Below the pieces are notes generated by a model that did not search any database, was not told the DNA's origin, and was given only the letters and a program-made list of their open reading frames with translations. Shown here one piece after another: positions 52,424 to 63,860 of a stretch of DNA of 64,000 bases; the first letter of the stretch is position 1, and every line of letters begins with the position of its first letter. The translations under genes and the position numbers were made by a program. The DNA lies in the NCBI GenBank assembly GCA_038277395.1, contig CM076192.1, forward strand, positions 131,823,570-131,887,569, read 5' to 3'. The DNA comes from Dryocosmus kuriphilus. Lineage: Eukaryota; Arthropoda; Insecta; Hymenoptera; Cynipidae.

Positions 52424-54479
52424 GCTGTATACATGTCATAGCAAAATATTACATTTCACCTATCTCGCGAACGATGTATACTATACATTACCGGGTTACG
52501 GTACAACGGTCTTCAGTATTGACAAACCAGGCCCAATAAACAGACGAAGACAAACATATTTACTATATTGTCGTGTATACTCATTTGGCATTTTTAGATG
52601 TTTCGGTTGGCATAATTAACACATCACGACACTCTTTACTGTTTATGTAAATTACTGTAAATATTAAATCAAACTTATTTTCAAAAAGAAATTTGTCAAA
52701 GTTACTTCGTACCCCCCCCCCCCCCCCCAGCTTAGCATACAAGTACTAGATAGGGAAAACCCTCGTGAGAAAACAGAAAGCACAGATTGGCGAACAGCAC
52801 AACTGCATAGCTGTGCAGTTGTACACCTGTACAGTGATCATCACATATCCCCTTATTTTTCTATCACCCAATCCTCAACCAAGAAAATCCCACCATCCCC
52901 GAAATTTATTTCTCTCACTCCATTTTTCTACAGTTCATTTAGTTTACCTGAATCCATGTTCATATTATAGAACCCATACTTTCAATTCTAAAATTTAAAC
53001 TTTTCAAAATTATTAAAATTTAAATTAATAAATTAATGATAGTAACGAGTTTAAACCTTGTAAATTATTATAAATTAAGAATCGACAAAATTTAGGAAGA
53101 AACATAATTGTAACGTTTTATTGTAAGACTTGTTTCCGTCGGACGAAAGGACAGTAAATTCGCCACATACTCCTGTAACTTTTTAGTCCAGTTGTACACA
53201 AATTTAAGCATGCAGACACCTATTGTCTTTACCATATTTTATTAATCACGCATATCATAAACGATTTTTCATCAGTAGAAATGGATTGGAACGAATCTGC
53301 AACAATTGTTACTTCAAACTACCTCTCATACTACGCATAAATTACTCTAGAAGAAATGTTTGTCATTCAGTAGGTCGTATAGATACAGTTTATATAAAAT
53401 GTCATTGACGCAGACAAGAAATTGTTTACCATCGATGTAAAGCACATGCGCGTGTGCAGCTTGTTTTAGAAAATTTTGCGAATCCTACTGGGATACGAAA
53501 TAGGGGCTGAACCCAGTAGAATAAGTTATATAACATTAATGAGATATTTAAGCATTTCCAAATAAATTATACTCTCATAATAACAAATCTAAAATATTTT
53601 AGGCAATGGCTTCACCAATCAAGGAAACTTCAAGTAACGTATTAGAAGAATCAATATAAATAACGAAACATATCGTAGTGATCACGAGAATAATGAACTT
53701 AAATCGATCAAGAGTCTGAGAAATTTCAGGACTGAATAATTTGTCTGTAGAATACAATTTCACAAAGCCGAATTACTATATTCCAGAGGTTAACCCTCCG
53801 CTTCAACCAACATGTTCCATTCAGAGAGGAACAGAATTATTTATTTTACAGCCGAAAAAGATAATAGTAAAACTGAGATGAAATGAAAGACTTGGAATAA
53901 AATATTGTCAGTTTTGAATGAAAAATATGAATTTTTGACGAAAAAACGACAGAAACCGTAAATACAGAAAAATGTAAAAATAATGAATAAAAAAATTATG
54001 CAAATGGGAGAAAACATGTGAGAAATGCTATTCGTGAAACCATACCAAAAACAATTGTGCGTGACCCAACCGTGACAAAAAATATATTCAGAAAGATTAA
54101 ATTGTATTGTAATTGTGCATTTCAAAGATTAGAATATTTCATTTTCTTCCGAACTTGCATATTTAATCTCGATTGAACGAATAGAATATTTTGATCACTC
54201 CAAGGTTCAAAATTTCTGAATTATAGCAGTTTAATGCCCGCTTTAGCTCATTCTCTTGCTATAGTTTTGACAAGTGGGTACGGTATGAATTCTTTATATG
54301 CTACTATTATTATTATGTCGATTATTATTATTCTGTCCTTCATAACATATGTAAAGTTTAAAAAATCTTATCTTTGTACGCATTCAAAAATTACTAGACC
54401 TATTAATAAATAGGTACAAAATTATTGAATAAATTACGTAATTTTCATTCAAATTACTCCAAAATGTCTTGATTACTCC
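52424..54479. other. Noncoding region
   Basis: No gene recognised. It holds a 17-C run (52,712-52,728) and otherwise AT-rich unique-looking DNA with scattered short frames that lack domains. Confidence 0.5.
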
Positions 54480-55040
54480 TAGTAATCCTTTGTATCGGTA
54501 AAACCCCTAATGATAACAATGTTCTGTACTGACTCGCAGTATTTATACACTACTGGGCTAATGCTTACAGTTGGTACTGGTGCGTTACCCTCTGTCAGTA
54601 CTGGCCCAGTACTGGCTGAACCAAAAGTACAAGTCCGGCGAGATACTGACTTGTAGTACTGGGTCAGCACTGAAGTTCATTACTGGGCCACTGCTGCAAA
54701 TTATTACTGGGAAATTACTGGTCCAGGCTCCAAGTGAAAACGAGGGTATACACTAACTTGCAGTACAGACTGGGCCAGTGCATAACGTTGGTTCTGGCGT
54801 TGTACTGGTGAAACCCCTAATGATAACTTATTTCTGTACTGACTTACAATATTGGGCCAGTATTTGTGTTGTTACTGGCGCGATAGAGGTAAAATCCCTA
54901 ATGGTAATTAGGCTATGTATGATCTGCAGCACTGGTAGGTACAAACCTAATAATAATCAAGTTCTGTACTCACCTGCAATGCTGGATCACTACATGCCGT
55001 TGGTACTGGCGCGGTACTAGTAAAGCCCCTAATGTTGAAA
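54480..55040. repeat. CAGTACTGG-rich degenerate tandem repeat
   Basis: CCCCTAATGATAAC...GTTCTGTACTGACT(C/T) and GTTGGTACTGGCGCG boxes recur with irregular spacing near 54,508, 54,815, 54,893, 54,950 and 55,025. They are interleaved with palindromic CAGTACTGGCCCAGTACTGG motifs. Family unknown; no coding frame is conserved across units. Confidence 0.75.
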
Positions 55041-55221
55041 TATGTCAGTGAGGAAAAGATCAGTATGAGCTAAAAGTTAGTGGTAAAGAACAAAAGAACT
55101 TTTAAAATCTAAAAATATATACTATTCAATACTTAAGCGAGATTATAAAATATTTTGTTTAACAGTAATGAACTTTGGTTCACATATCTAACTTTGACAC
55201 AGTTTGTTCCGATTTTCGTAA

Positions 55222-57569
55222 TTAGTTTCTGTTTCCATTCTTCTTAACGCCTTCTCGATCTCCTGCATTAGAGAACCACCGGTTGATATAGGCATTAAAG
55301 TCCTTTGCTGGCACATTTTCGAACTTCTGGAACACGATTTCTGTAAAAGAAAACAGTATAAAAATACAATCATAAGCATAAAGTAAATACCATCGAATTA
55401 CTGGGTGGCAACTAAACCCAGATCTGAAATTTAAGCCATTAAAGCTGAACAATTTTAGGTTATGAATAGAAAACATTTGAAATACTACAAATTATCATGT
55501 TCAATGCTGTTAAGTTTCAAATTGTAACCGTTCGAGGTGAAAGTTTCTTAAAAGGCCTGCAAAATTGGATTAAAATTATGTCTATTAGGACAAATTTTGA
55601 TTAAAATGTGAAAACTTTGGGAGTTTCGAAACAACACACTGCAAATTTTCTAACAATTAAGACTTTCAATTTGAAATTATAATATTTTTAACGATTTTAA
55701 TTTATAAAAGTAAATTGTGCAAATTTGAAATATGAAAAAAAATTTATTTAAATAGAAAAAGTATCTCGAGGAATTAAAATTGGGGTTCAAAAATTTAAGA
55801 ACTTAGACCTACCTTTTACCAAAATAAATGTTTTGGTCCTGGAAAAATCATTCTTGCCAGCGCTACGACCAAATGCAGAATACAATAGCTGAACCTCTTT
55901 TAAAATTATCAGAGGGATGATAATACTGATCACCCGCTTGAAATCAGGTAAGTCCTTGCAGTTGAAGACTATCAAAGATTTCTGAAAGACTACAAATATT
56001 ATTATTTTTTAGCTCAAATCTAAAATTACGCTTCACGCCTCAATGTTATCTATAAAATCAAATGCACTTACCAAAGCTGTATACATTACTCCATTCTCTA
56101 ATTGAGTTTCAAAAGACAAAAAGTCTGCCACATTTTTTGTTGGCAAAGGCGGTGAGACGTCCCTTTGCTGCAAAGCTTCCAAAGGATAGGTCCATGTCAC
56201 TGCTCCCACCTCCACCCAAGCTGATCATGTACCCATATGGATTCAAATTCGCTCCAAATGCACCCAAATGCACCACCAATTAAACGGTTTGCACCGCAAA
56301 ACCATGGCAGTTATGGGCGGGGTTACGGTGAGGGGTCGGTGACACTCTACCTCCCACCTTTAAAAATAACACTCTTAATTATGTCATTTTTAAGTACTCC
56401 AAATGCGCTCAAATGCTCCACCAGGAAAATTAATTTAGCTCAATTACACGACCTTATAACCTCAATTGGACTTCCGCCCTGGGATAGGTGACATCATGTC
56501 GAGCTGCGTATCCCAGGCAGGAAGTCCAATCGGCGTTATAAAGCGGTGTAGTTGAGCTAAGTTAAGTTCCTTGTTGGTGCATTTGAGCGCATTTGAATTG
56601 CAATCGACTCACGCGAGCAAAATATTTTCGAGTCAACAAAATCGGAGATATAGACACCGTGTTACTAGCCCCCCCCCCCCCTCCCGGGATGCGAGTGCAA
56701 AATTCGTTGTTGTGTGGTATTAGCAATTTTTTTTAAAAAATTTATTTGAGCGCATTTGAAACCGGTGCGAATAGCGCCTTGTGATATAATTTCATTTAAC
56801 TTTTAAAAAATTAATTTATCTTGGGACATTACTTTGAGAAGTAATATTTTGTTCATATCTGAACATTTTCAAATGTATCTGATAACTTCTTTGAGGTGCA
56901 TTTGAGCGCATTTGAATTCGAATAGATTTATGTTGAGGTAATTAATTTTAATATAAACAGGAAGAATTTAACCCCAGTGTGCCCCCCCCCCCCCCCCCCG
57001 CCATTTTCCACAAACTATTAACTGGCACAATTTACGGGCGAGAAATTTTTAATTGGTGGTGTATAACAGCTCATTTGAAACTAAGAAAGTCGGTCATCGG
57101 TTTTTCTAAAAAATGTTTTTATTGACGAAAATTGCACCAGCCATCCCCCCCCCCCCCCCCCCCATTTCATCGCTTGTAACTCGGTCTTCGTTAGGGTGCA
57201 CAACTTTTTATTGATGGTGCATTTGAGCGGGTTTGGAGTACTTCAAAATGGCATGATTACAAGTGTCATTTTTAAAGGTGGGAAGTAGCGTGTCACCAAC
57301 CCCCCACCGTAACACCGCCAATAACTCCCTTGGTTTGGGGGCGCAAAAAGGTTAATTAGTATTGCACTTGGGTGCATTTGAACCGCATTTGAATCCTAAT
57401 GGGGAGGCAGTGACACGGACCTTCAAAAGATCCGGATCATTACATGTCTCTATCAAAACCCTTAACTCGTTAATTTTCTTATTAAAGTCATATAAAATGC
57501 TCCTTTTCGAGTTTTCTATCTTTTTCTCTATATTTCTTTGTAAACATTTGAATAATTTTAGGATCGTTG
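55222..57569 (-). CDS. Four-exon gene resembling DUF4806-type proteins
   Basis: Minus-strand exons with consensus splice sites. 57,569-57,422: after TATATTTCAG, a coiled-coil-like KLFKCLQRNIEKKIENSKRS, NKKINELRVLIETC. 56,167-56,072: after TTTGCAG, QRDVSPPLPTKNVADFLSFE, NGVMYTAL with a GTAAGT donor. 55,981-55,813: after CTTTCAG, KSLIVFNCKDLPDFKRVISI, EVQLLYSAFGRSAGKNDFSR, TKTFILVK with a GTAGGT donor. 55,340-55,222: after TTTTACAG, EIVFQKFENVPAKDF, INRWFSNAGDREG and stop TAA. Phases join without a stop. The pattern (coiled coil, PLP...L..FE, YSAFGR..K.DFS, terminal INRWF..AGDR) recalls DUF4806 proteins of insects; that family call is moderate. A transposon (56,189-57,421) sits between the first two exons, and the 56,072 exon boundary near it is uncertain. 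N-terminal exons were not found. It may be expressed or a recent relic. Confidence 0.55.
56189..57421. mobile_element. Palindromic DNA transposon with ~240-bp terminal inverted repeats
   Basis: Ends GGTCC(A/G)TGTCACTGC. The left arm (56,189-56,420) is the diverged reverse complement of 57,220-57,421: GTTACGGTG(A/G)GGGGT, CCCACCTTTAAAAAT and AAGTACTCCAAA. Nested inside is a second palindrome (56,428-56,565) around GGACTTCC(G/T)(C)CCTGGGATA. GTGCATTTGAGCGCATTTGA recurs at 56,575, 56,898 and, in variants, 57,218 and 57,371, and inverted at 56,243 and 56,398. It encodes no transposase. It lies between exons of the DUF4806-like gene. Confidence 0.75.
56669..57163 (+). repeat. Three long poly(C) tracts inside the palindromic element
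   Basis: C runs of 13 (56,669-56,681), 18 (56,982-56,999) and 19 (57,145-57,163). All lie on the same strand, about 165-310 bp apart, each after a divergent copy of nearby sequence. Confidence 0.95.
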
Positions 57570-59142
57570 CTGAAATATACAAATAGCGAATTTTAAAGTT
57601 ATGAACTTCAAAATTGTAAATAATTTTAAACTGCGAAAGGAAACAAACAACCCTTCAAAAACAAAAAAGAATCTTAAATATTTAAAATAAAGCCGTTTAA
57701 AATAGAGTTGCTTTGAAATTAAGAATTCTGTACCAAAAACTTGGGATTTACAATCGCAGATGCTGAAAAGTAAATAAGTCCATACTCAAATTTCATAAAT
57801 AAAGAGATTGCAAGTTTTATTTACAATGTTTTGAAATACCGAAACTTGGTTACATGAAAAACCAGCAGCTGCAAGAACGTTATACTTTATAAATAATTCG
57901 GATGTTATTTTTTTTGTCTATACATGGTCTATAATTAATATCTTTTTTTTTTAATATTAACATAAAAGTGTGAAAAAATGCTCTCTAGCTCCTAGATTTT
58001 TTCCCAATTTAAATTAGTATTCTAAAAAATTGATTATAGGCCATGCAGACAATAAAAAATTAACATCAAAGTCATTAATATATTCGCCTGGTGAAAAATC
58101 TTAGCATCAAAAATAAGAATTTATGCTTCACATTTTGAATCCTAATAAAAAATTAACAAATTTACTTTACTTTCTATCTGGGAAATGTATATTACACATA
58201 AAAATAATTTAGGCACGAAATTAAGTCGACAGGAGTTGCAATTAATTATAAGCCATTTTTTGAGTTAGTTACAAAGTTTTAAAAGTTACGTAAAAAGGTA
58301 CAGTAAAGAGGTTAACTAAACGACTCTGCTAAGTTTGAAGCTTCCATAAAATAGTGACTTCACTTGATTAATGATTATTTAATCACAAACCTTTCATAAC
58401 TTTTGTATTCGATATTGTATCTTTTTTTAGCGAACATCAATGACTGCAAAATATACTAGAGGTCTAATTTTTAAAATAAAAGATCAAAGGTAGGAAAACA
58501 TAACCTATATTCAATGTACATAATGCGTCTGACTGCCTATGCATCCTAATTTGAAATACACGCTTCCCCTAATGTTTACACTAAATAGTTTGATTACTTA
58601 CTAATCTCAGAGATATCCTGCTTCATCAAAAAGCAGCAACATGTAGATGGCGACAGCTGCAATAATTGTTAGCCGGTGTACCAGGTTGAAGCTGCTTAAT
58701 CGAAGAAGCTGATCGATAAGTGAAAACTAAGAAGAAATGCAATAATGAGAAATTAACAGTTTAAATTTACTTTTTTATTTTTTTAGTTGGAAAAATTGAC
58801 TTAAAACACAATAATAATTTAGACGCGCAATTAAGTCGGCAGCAGTTGCAAATATTTAAAAATGATTTGTGAAATTTCAAAACTTGTAACGTTATTTATC
58901 TTTGGCTTCATTTGAACCCATTTAAGATTCTATAATTGAGTCGCGTGCCTGTGCTGAGCTGAGAATTACTTCGGTTTGGCTTTGAAACTACTTGCTTTTG
59001 TCCATTTCGTAATTCCCGCTTTATTTTGAGTTCAATTCATATGGAAATTTGATGGTTTTGTGATTGATTTTGATAATAATTTCGCATTTCAGATTTCTCC
59101 AGCAATATTAAAAATTACTAGAGATTTCGTTCTGACTTGCTT
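57570..59142. other. Noncoding region, with one half of a diverged duplication
   Basis: 58,430-58,660 is a diverged duplicate of 60,690-60,920 (shared AATGCG(T/A)CTGA, TTTACACTAAA, TTACTTAC/TTACCTTTC, GATATC(C)TGCTTCA). The minus strand around 58,620-58,700 has a 30-codon hydrophobic frame (TIIAAVAIYMLLLFDEAGYL) that may be an old exon. Otherwise nothing recognised. Confidence 0.4.
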
Positions 59143-59442
59143 TTAATGGGTTCTGTCCAACAAATCGAGTCCGATTACACAAATCGGATCGAGGTCGGGT
59201 AGAACTTTAAAACTTGCCCTTACCACCCGATTATTTAGCCTTACTAACAGTGAAACCCTAGGAACAGGAATAGGTGGCCCATCTACACGCGGTCTAATTT
59301 CTCTACTATTTTTCAGACGCAAGTCTCTGAAACGAAAATAGTTCTTAATCAAAAATTCTTCACATATATAATTCTCTGTAGTTCTCAGCTCTACATCGGC
59401 AGATGACTCAAAGAAAATTAGCTTCCCTAGGCGGCGACTCAT
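59143..59442 (-). pseudogene. Retropepsin-like fragment of an LTR retrotransposon
   Basis: The 99-codon frame ends in PRVSLLVRLNNRVVRASFKV and LPDLDPICVIGLDLLDRTH. The last part matches the C-terminal half of Ty3/gypsy aspartic proteases (the I-G-x-D strand). The N-terminal part resembles the linker before the protease. The catalytic D-T/S-G motif is not visible. RT does not follow in this orientation. Confidence 0.55.
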
Positions 59443-60480
59443 GGATATTTTGGAACTTTAAGGTTAACTCGGTCTATTCGCAGAGAAATGGTGCGACTCT
59501 CTTAGATTTTTCATAAAATTTATAATAATTTTCCCCTATCCGCCGGAACATCCAGGATATGCCCTTATTCGCGTTTTCAAATTTTTGTCGAAGAGAACCT
59601 TCGTTCTGCCCGAGCTGAGGTGCTATGTCGGCACAAAATTCCAATTCGCTTTCCTACCCAAGATTACACAAGTCTTCAAGCCAGAATTTCTTGCTTGGCA
59701 GTGAAATCGTTCAAATTACTCTCTCCTTAATTAGTGCTTTGTGAAGCACGCTCAGAAATCACGAATTCCATACTGGGCTTGGTTTCGCCATAAGTCTTCG
59801 TGATTTACAGAGCGCACAACGGGACGAGATTTGAGTCAATAATTTCGTGACCTTTAGAATTGCAATGGCCCAGTTGGTTGAGTTCCAGGCACGCGGCCTG
59901 GTTGAGGAACCAACAGAGACTCTCCCAATTAGAAAGGTTGATATTGCCTCGAACGGCGTCCTTACCGCAATCAAGCCCGAGACGGGTTCAAATCACCTTT
60001 TGCAATTGACGTGATGGTTCTCGAGCCCCAGGTGGTGTTCCTGGTTGAGGGAGAACGCTCACTTCTGCAAAAAGGGGACCTGAAATACCCCACACTTAAT
60101 TCCAGTACACCACTAATTAAGGTTAATTGACAAACTTTTATTTACTTATCTCGTGGATAATTTCGCTCACAAGCTAATTTCTCTCTGCAATTTTAGTGAA
60201 TTAAACGGTGGATGACTCCTGGATGTTCGCTCGTCTATCCTTCCAGACCCCGACAGTGCACCAGTATGGACGCTGCTTGGAATTCCTCAGAGTCTCCTGC
60301 GCGAGGCCTAGACCGCTTTCTCTCCCGAGGGTTGAGATCAGAGTGATTTTACTCGATCGTTCCGGTTCATCGAGTGGTACCAGTTTCGCTTGGTACCGCT
60401 GGTCCCCCTACTTTCGGGTCTTAAGTGCGCGCGCGTCTATTGATTTTTCCCGCTGACCCAGTGGCCGATATAGATATGCT
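59443..60480 (-). other. Probable gag/leader/LTR remnant of the same LTR element
   Basis: GC-richer than its surroundings. Minus-strand frames around 59,760-59,975 (QLGHCNSKGHEI in one frame) could be decayed gag. 60,200-60,480 carries CpG-rich sequence of the kind seen in insect LTRs. Boundaries and identity are uncertain. Confidence 0.35.
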
Positions 60481-61694
60481 TATCGCGCTGGTATTTAGTC
60501 CAGTCCGTCGTCCTTATCTAATGGCTATAAATTTAATTTATTCTCTCTCCGTCTTACTTTAGGCTTTATTATTATAAAAGGCGCCTTATAACCGTTTCAA
60601 ACTGTATAGGTATAAGAAAAGGCACAAGAGACACATCGTAATGAAGTTAGAAATTAACACTTCTATAAGTTCACCATTTTCAGAAATTTCTATTATTTGT
60701 AGCGAATATCGATAAATACAAACTACTTTAGATTTCTACTTTTATAAATAAAAGCGATAAAAATTCAAACATACAAAAACATAACTTAATACATTCCATT
60801 TGTGTAATGCGACTGATAGTCGGGGTTTCTCAACTCAAAATACAACCTTCCCATTATTTTTACACTAAAATGTTTGCTCACTTACCTTTCCCAGCGATAT
60901 CTGCTTCAATTAAGGCCCGGTAATACACAGAATACACATGGAAAATTTAAGAAATTCGAAGCCGGTCGAAACTGCCAGCAAAGAAGCTCTGAGCGTGCTT
61001 TCTTTGCTTTCTTCCCTCCTCCTTTCTCGTCGATCGATGAAGGGAACGATGAAGATAGGCGAGGCGTCTTGTAGGTACGGTATCGTCCGCTTATTGCTTT
61101 TATGTTATTTTCAATTTTACTGACAATACGTAACTCGATTCTCTTTTAATTAAATAAAGACGAAAATGAAATTTTCATGAAGTTGAAAATAACTGGAGAT
61201 GCTCGGAATTTTATAAAAGATTTCTAAATATTCTTTCATTATAAAGTAGAGAATATTTGACAAATATATAATATCTAAAAATGGACTTACGGACTAATAA
61301 CTTATGGAAAAAGACAAGAAATGATTACAACTATTGTTCTTAGGACAAATAGTGTGTGTATTTTTTATCAGCTTTTTTCCAAATTCATTTATAAGAATTA
61401 TGTTAGATGGATTATTTTAAATACAACATTTTGATCTAGAAACTTAAATTTCGTAGAACAAATTGACAAAAATATGTATTATTATACATAGGTTACAATA
61501 ACATAATATATTGCAATTGAAGTTGAGGTATAAACACCACGCTTAAAATAAAAACAATAATTCATCTGAAAATAAAATAATTAATATTTACCTTATGGAA
61601 CTCACTTTTTTATGTATTTTTCAGCAAAGAACAAAGAAACGATTGGTCCCAAGATCCACAATCCATAATAATTATAAATAGGTATAAATAGTTT
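60481..61694. other. Noncoding region, second half of the duplication
   Basis: 60,690-60,920 duplicates 58,430-58,660. On the minus strand it ends a frame YRALIEADIAGK at a strong donor AAAGGTAAGTGAG (60,888-60,900). No complete gene is visible. From 61,130 to 61,690 the DNA is AT-rich. Confidence 0.4.
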
Positions 61695-62575
61695 CAGCCC
61701 TTAACAACCGCACCTATTCTAGCTTGTCCAGATTTTTCACACCCCTTTCAACTACAAACAGATGCAAGCAATACGAGCTTAGGGGCCGTAGTTACTCAAA
61801 TCATAGAGGGAAAAAATTGTGTGATGGCATATGCGAGTAGAGCCCTCAGCGACACGGAAACCCGATACTCAACCTCAGAAAAAGAGTGCTTAGCCGTGGT
61901 TTGGGCAATCAGAAAATTTAAACCCTACCTCGAAGGTTATAGTTTCAAAGTCATTATGGACCATTTAGCTTTAAAATGGCTCCATAACCTTAAAAATCCA
62001 ACCCGAAGACTAGGCAGATGGGCAATGGAACTGCTCTAATACGATTACGAGGTAATTTATAGAAAGGGTAGCTCGAATGAATTGTCGGAAGCCCTATCAA
62101 GATCCAAAGAAACGGTTAACGCGGACCGAATCGCGTTATCATGTAACACAGAAAAACCAAGAGCGGACTTAGACGACCAGACAGATGACTGGCACTCAGA
62201 TAAAATGAGATAAGTCAAAAATAAACAAGAAGAACACGAAAAATGTGGAATAAGAGACTCTCAACTCTATTTTGATAGAACTAACACGTTAAAATCTACT
62301 CTATTACCAGACTCAAACCCAAGGAATCTCGTACCGAAAAATTGCGAAATCTGGTTCTTAAAGAAAGCCACGACAGTACACAGGTGGGACATTTAGGTTC
62401 AGCAAAAACGCACGCAAGAATTTCGGATTACTACTTCTGGCCAGGGATGTATTCGGAAGTAATCAAATACGTAAAAACCGAGTAACCAGGTTAAAATAGG
62501 GCTAATGTGAAAGAGAATAGTAGAAGAACCGTTGACCATGATTGCTGCAGATATCATGAGACCACTACCAACTGT
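61695..62575 (+). pseudogene. Ty3/gypsy RNase H and integrase N-terminus, truncated
   Basis: RNase H degrades the RNA of the hybrid. FQPLTTAPILACPDFSHPFQ, then LQTDASNTSLGAVVTQ (first Asp), YASRALSDTETRYSTSEKEC (Glu), KVIMDHLALKWL (Asp) are all present. After TAA (62,037-62,039) the frame resumes YDYEVIYRKGSSNELSEALS. Further on, HDSTQVGHLGSAKTHARIS, YYFWPGMYSEVIKYVKT is the HH part of the integrase zinc-binding domain; the two Cys are not seen. A last piece, EEPLTMIAADIMRPLPT, carries the first integrase-core Asp, and similarity stops at about 62,575. Ends are missing. Confidence 0.85.
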
Positions 62576-63792
62576 GAGGAGTTAAATTATTTACTCCCTC
62601 TATCATTGTCTCTCAGTAAGCGAGGCAATAAATTATGCGTTCACCCCCTCTTCCCAGAAAGCGCGATAAGGAAGTATGAATTTACCCGCGCGTTTCGGAA
62701 AGCGCGGCAAAATTGTAAAATCATGTGACACACATAAGAATTTTAATTGGGTGTTGATGCCTGAAATTGTATCAGAGGGTGGGCATAAATGTTAAGCGCG
62801 GGATAATTTTCCGTGTTCGCACATAATTGTCTGATCCTCAATCATTTATACTGCACTCTCGATACCAAAACTTTCTATCAGCACTGCGCAAGTGTGCTCG
62901 TATGTACATTTTAAATTGTGATTTTCAATAATATGGAAGACGCCACCCCTATAAGGAGCACCGCCAGCGCATCTTTATAGGTATAGCTATTCTAAATTAT
63001 TTAACATGTTTGTTAAAAAAAGGGACCTATATAAACTGTATGAATCGTTTGCTGCAACATAGTTTTTTGTAATTTTTTATAGTGTGGCGTTTTATTTGGG
63101 TCTAAATGGAACTGGAACGACATTTGCCTATTGATAGCCATATTTGAAAAGAGATATAATATCTTTGAGATTACCATCAATGATTGCCAGTCAATTTTGG
63201 GCATAACGGAGGATCGAGATTCAGCCCCGTTTTAAACTGGAGGGACGCTTCCAAAATTTGCGACCGTCGAAAGTAATTTCAAACATACAAAAGTGAGTGA
63301 CAATTGAAGATGTTTATTCTGAGGGGACGTAATTTCATTTAAATCAAATGTGAGCCTAATAACAATAATAATTGAATAATTTAACCACATGTAAAATTTG
63401 AATGTTCCTTTTAATATTTTGTGCCGCTACATAATTTGGTGTACTAAATATACAAGTGAGAAAAAAGCGTTGTCCTAAGCCAGGTACAACAATTTGAAAT
63501 ATCTTTCTTGTAATGCGTGTTTGTGTGTATTTTGTATGTGTGAATATGTGATAATTTTAATTGTATATTATTGATCTCGAATGATCTTAATTTATTGTGG
63601 ACATTTAACTGACCTTATTGACATGAATATAGTTCCATGATTTGATTTTAAATGTTTTCATTGCGCTGACTTGTTTTCCTGTGATGAGGCTTCTTTGTCT
63701 GTGATTATATTTCTTTATCTAAATTGAATCTTATATGAAAAATTTCGATTGAAAAAATTAGAATAAATGTAAGAAAAAATCGCTATATAAAA
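62576..63792. other. Unassigned sequence, probably including a 5' LTR
   Basis: No coding domain. The primer binding site at 63,793 implies an LTR ending just before it. A (TG)n-like stretch (63,520-63,548) and a TATATAAAA box (63,784-63,791) are present. I could not set the LTR start. Confidence 0.35.
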
Positions 63793-63810
63793 TGGCGCCC
63801 GAACAAAGAC
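63793..63810 (+). other. tRNA-Lys-type primer binding site
   Basis: TGGCGCCCGAACAAAGAC matches the 3' end of tRNA-Lys (the well-known primer site TGGCGCCCGAACAGGGAC) at 16 of 18 positions. A start codon follows 50 bp downstream. Confidence 0.6.
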
Positions 63811-63860
63811 TTGATAAATTTAGTGAAAAATTATAATTTTAAATTCATGATTTTTAATCA

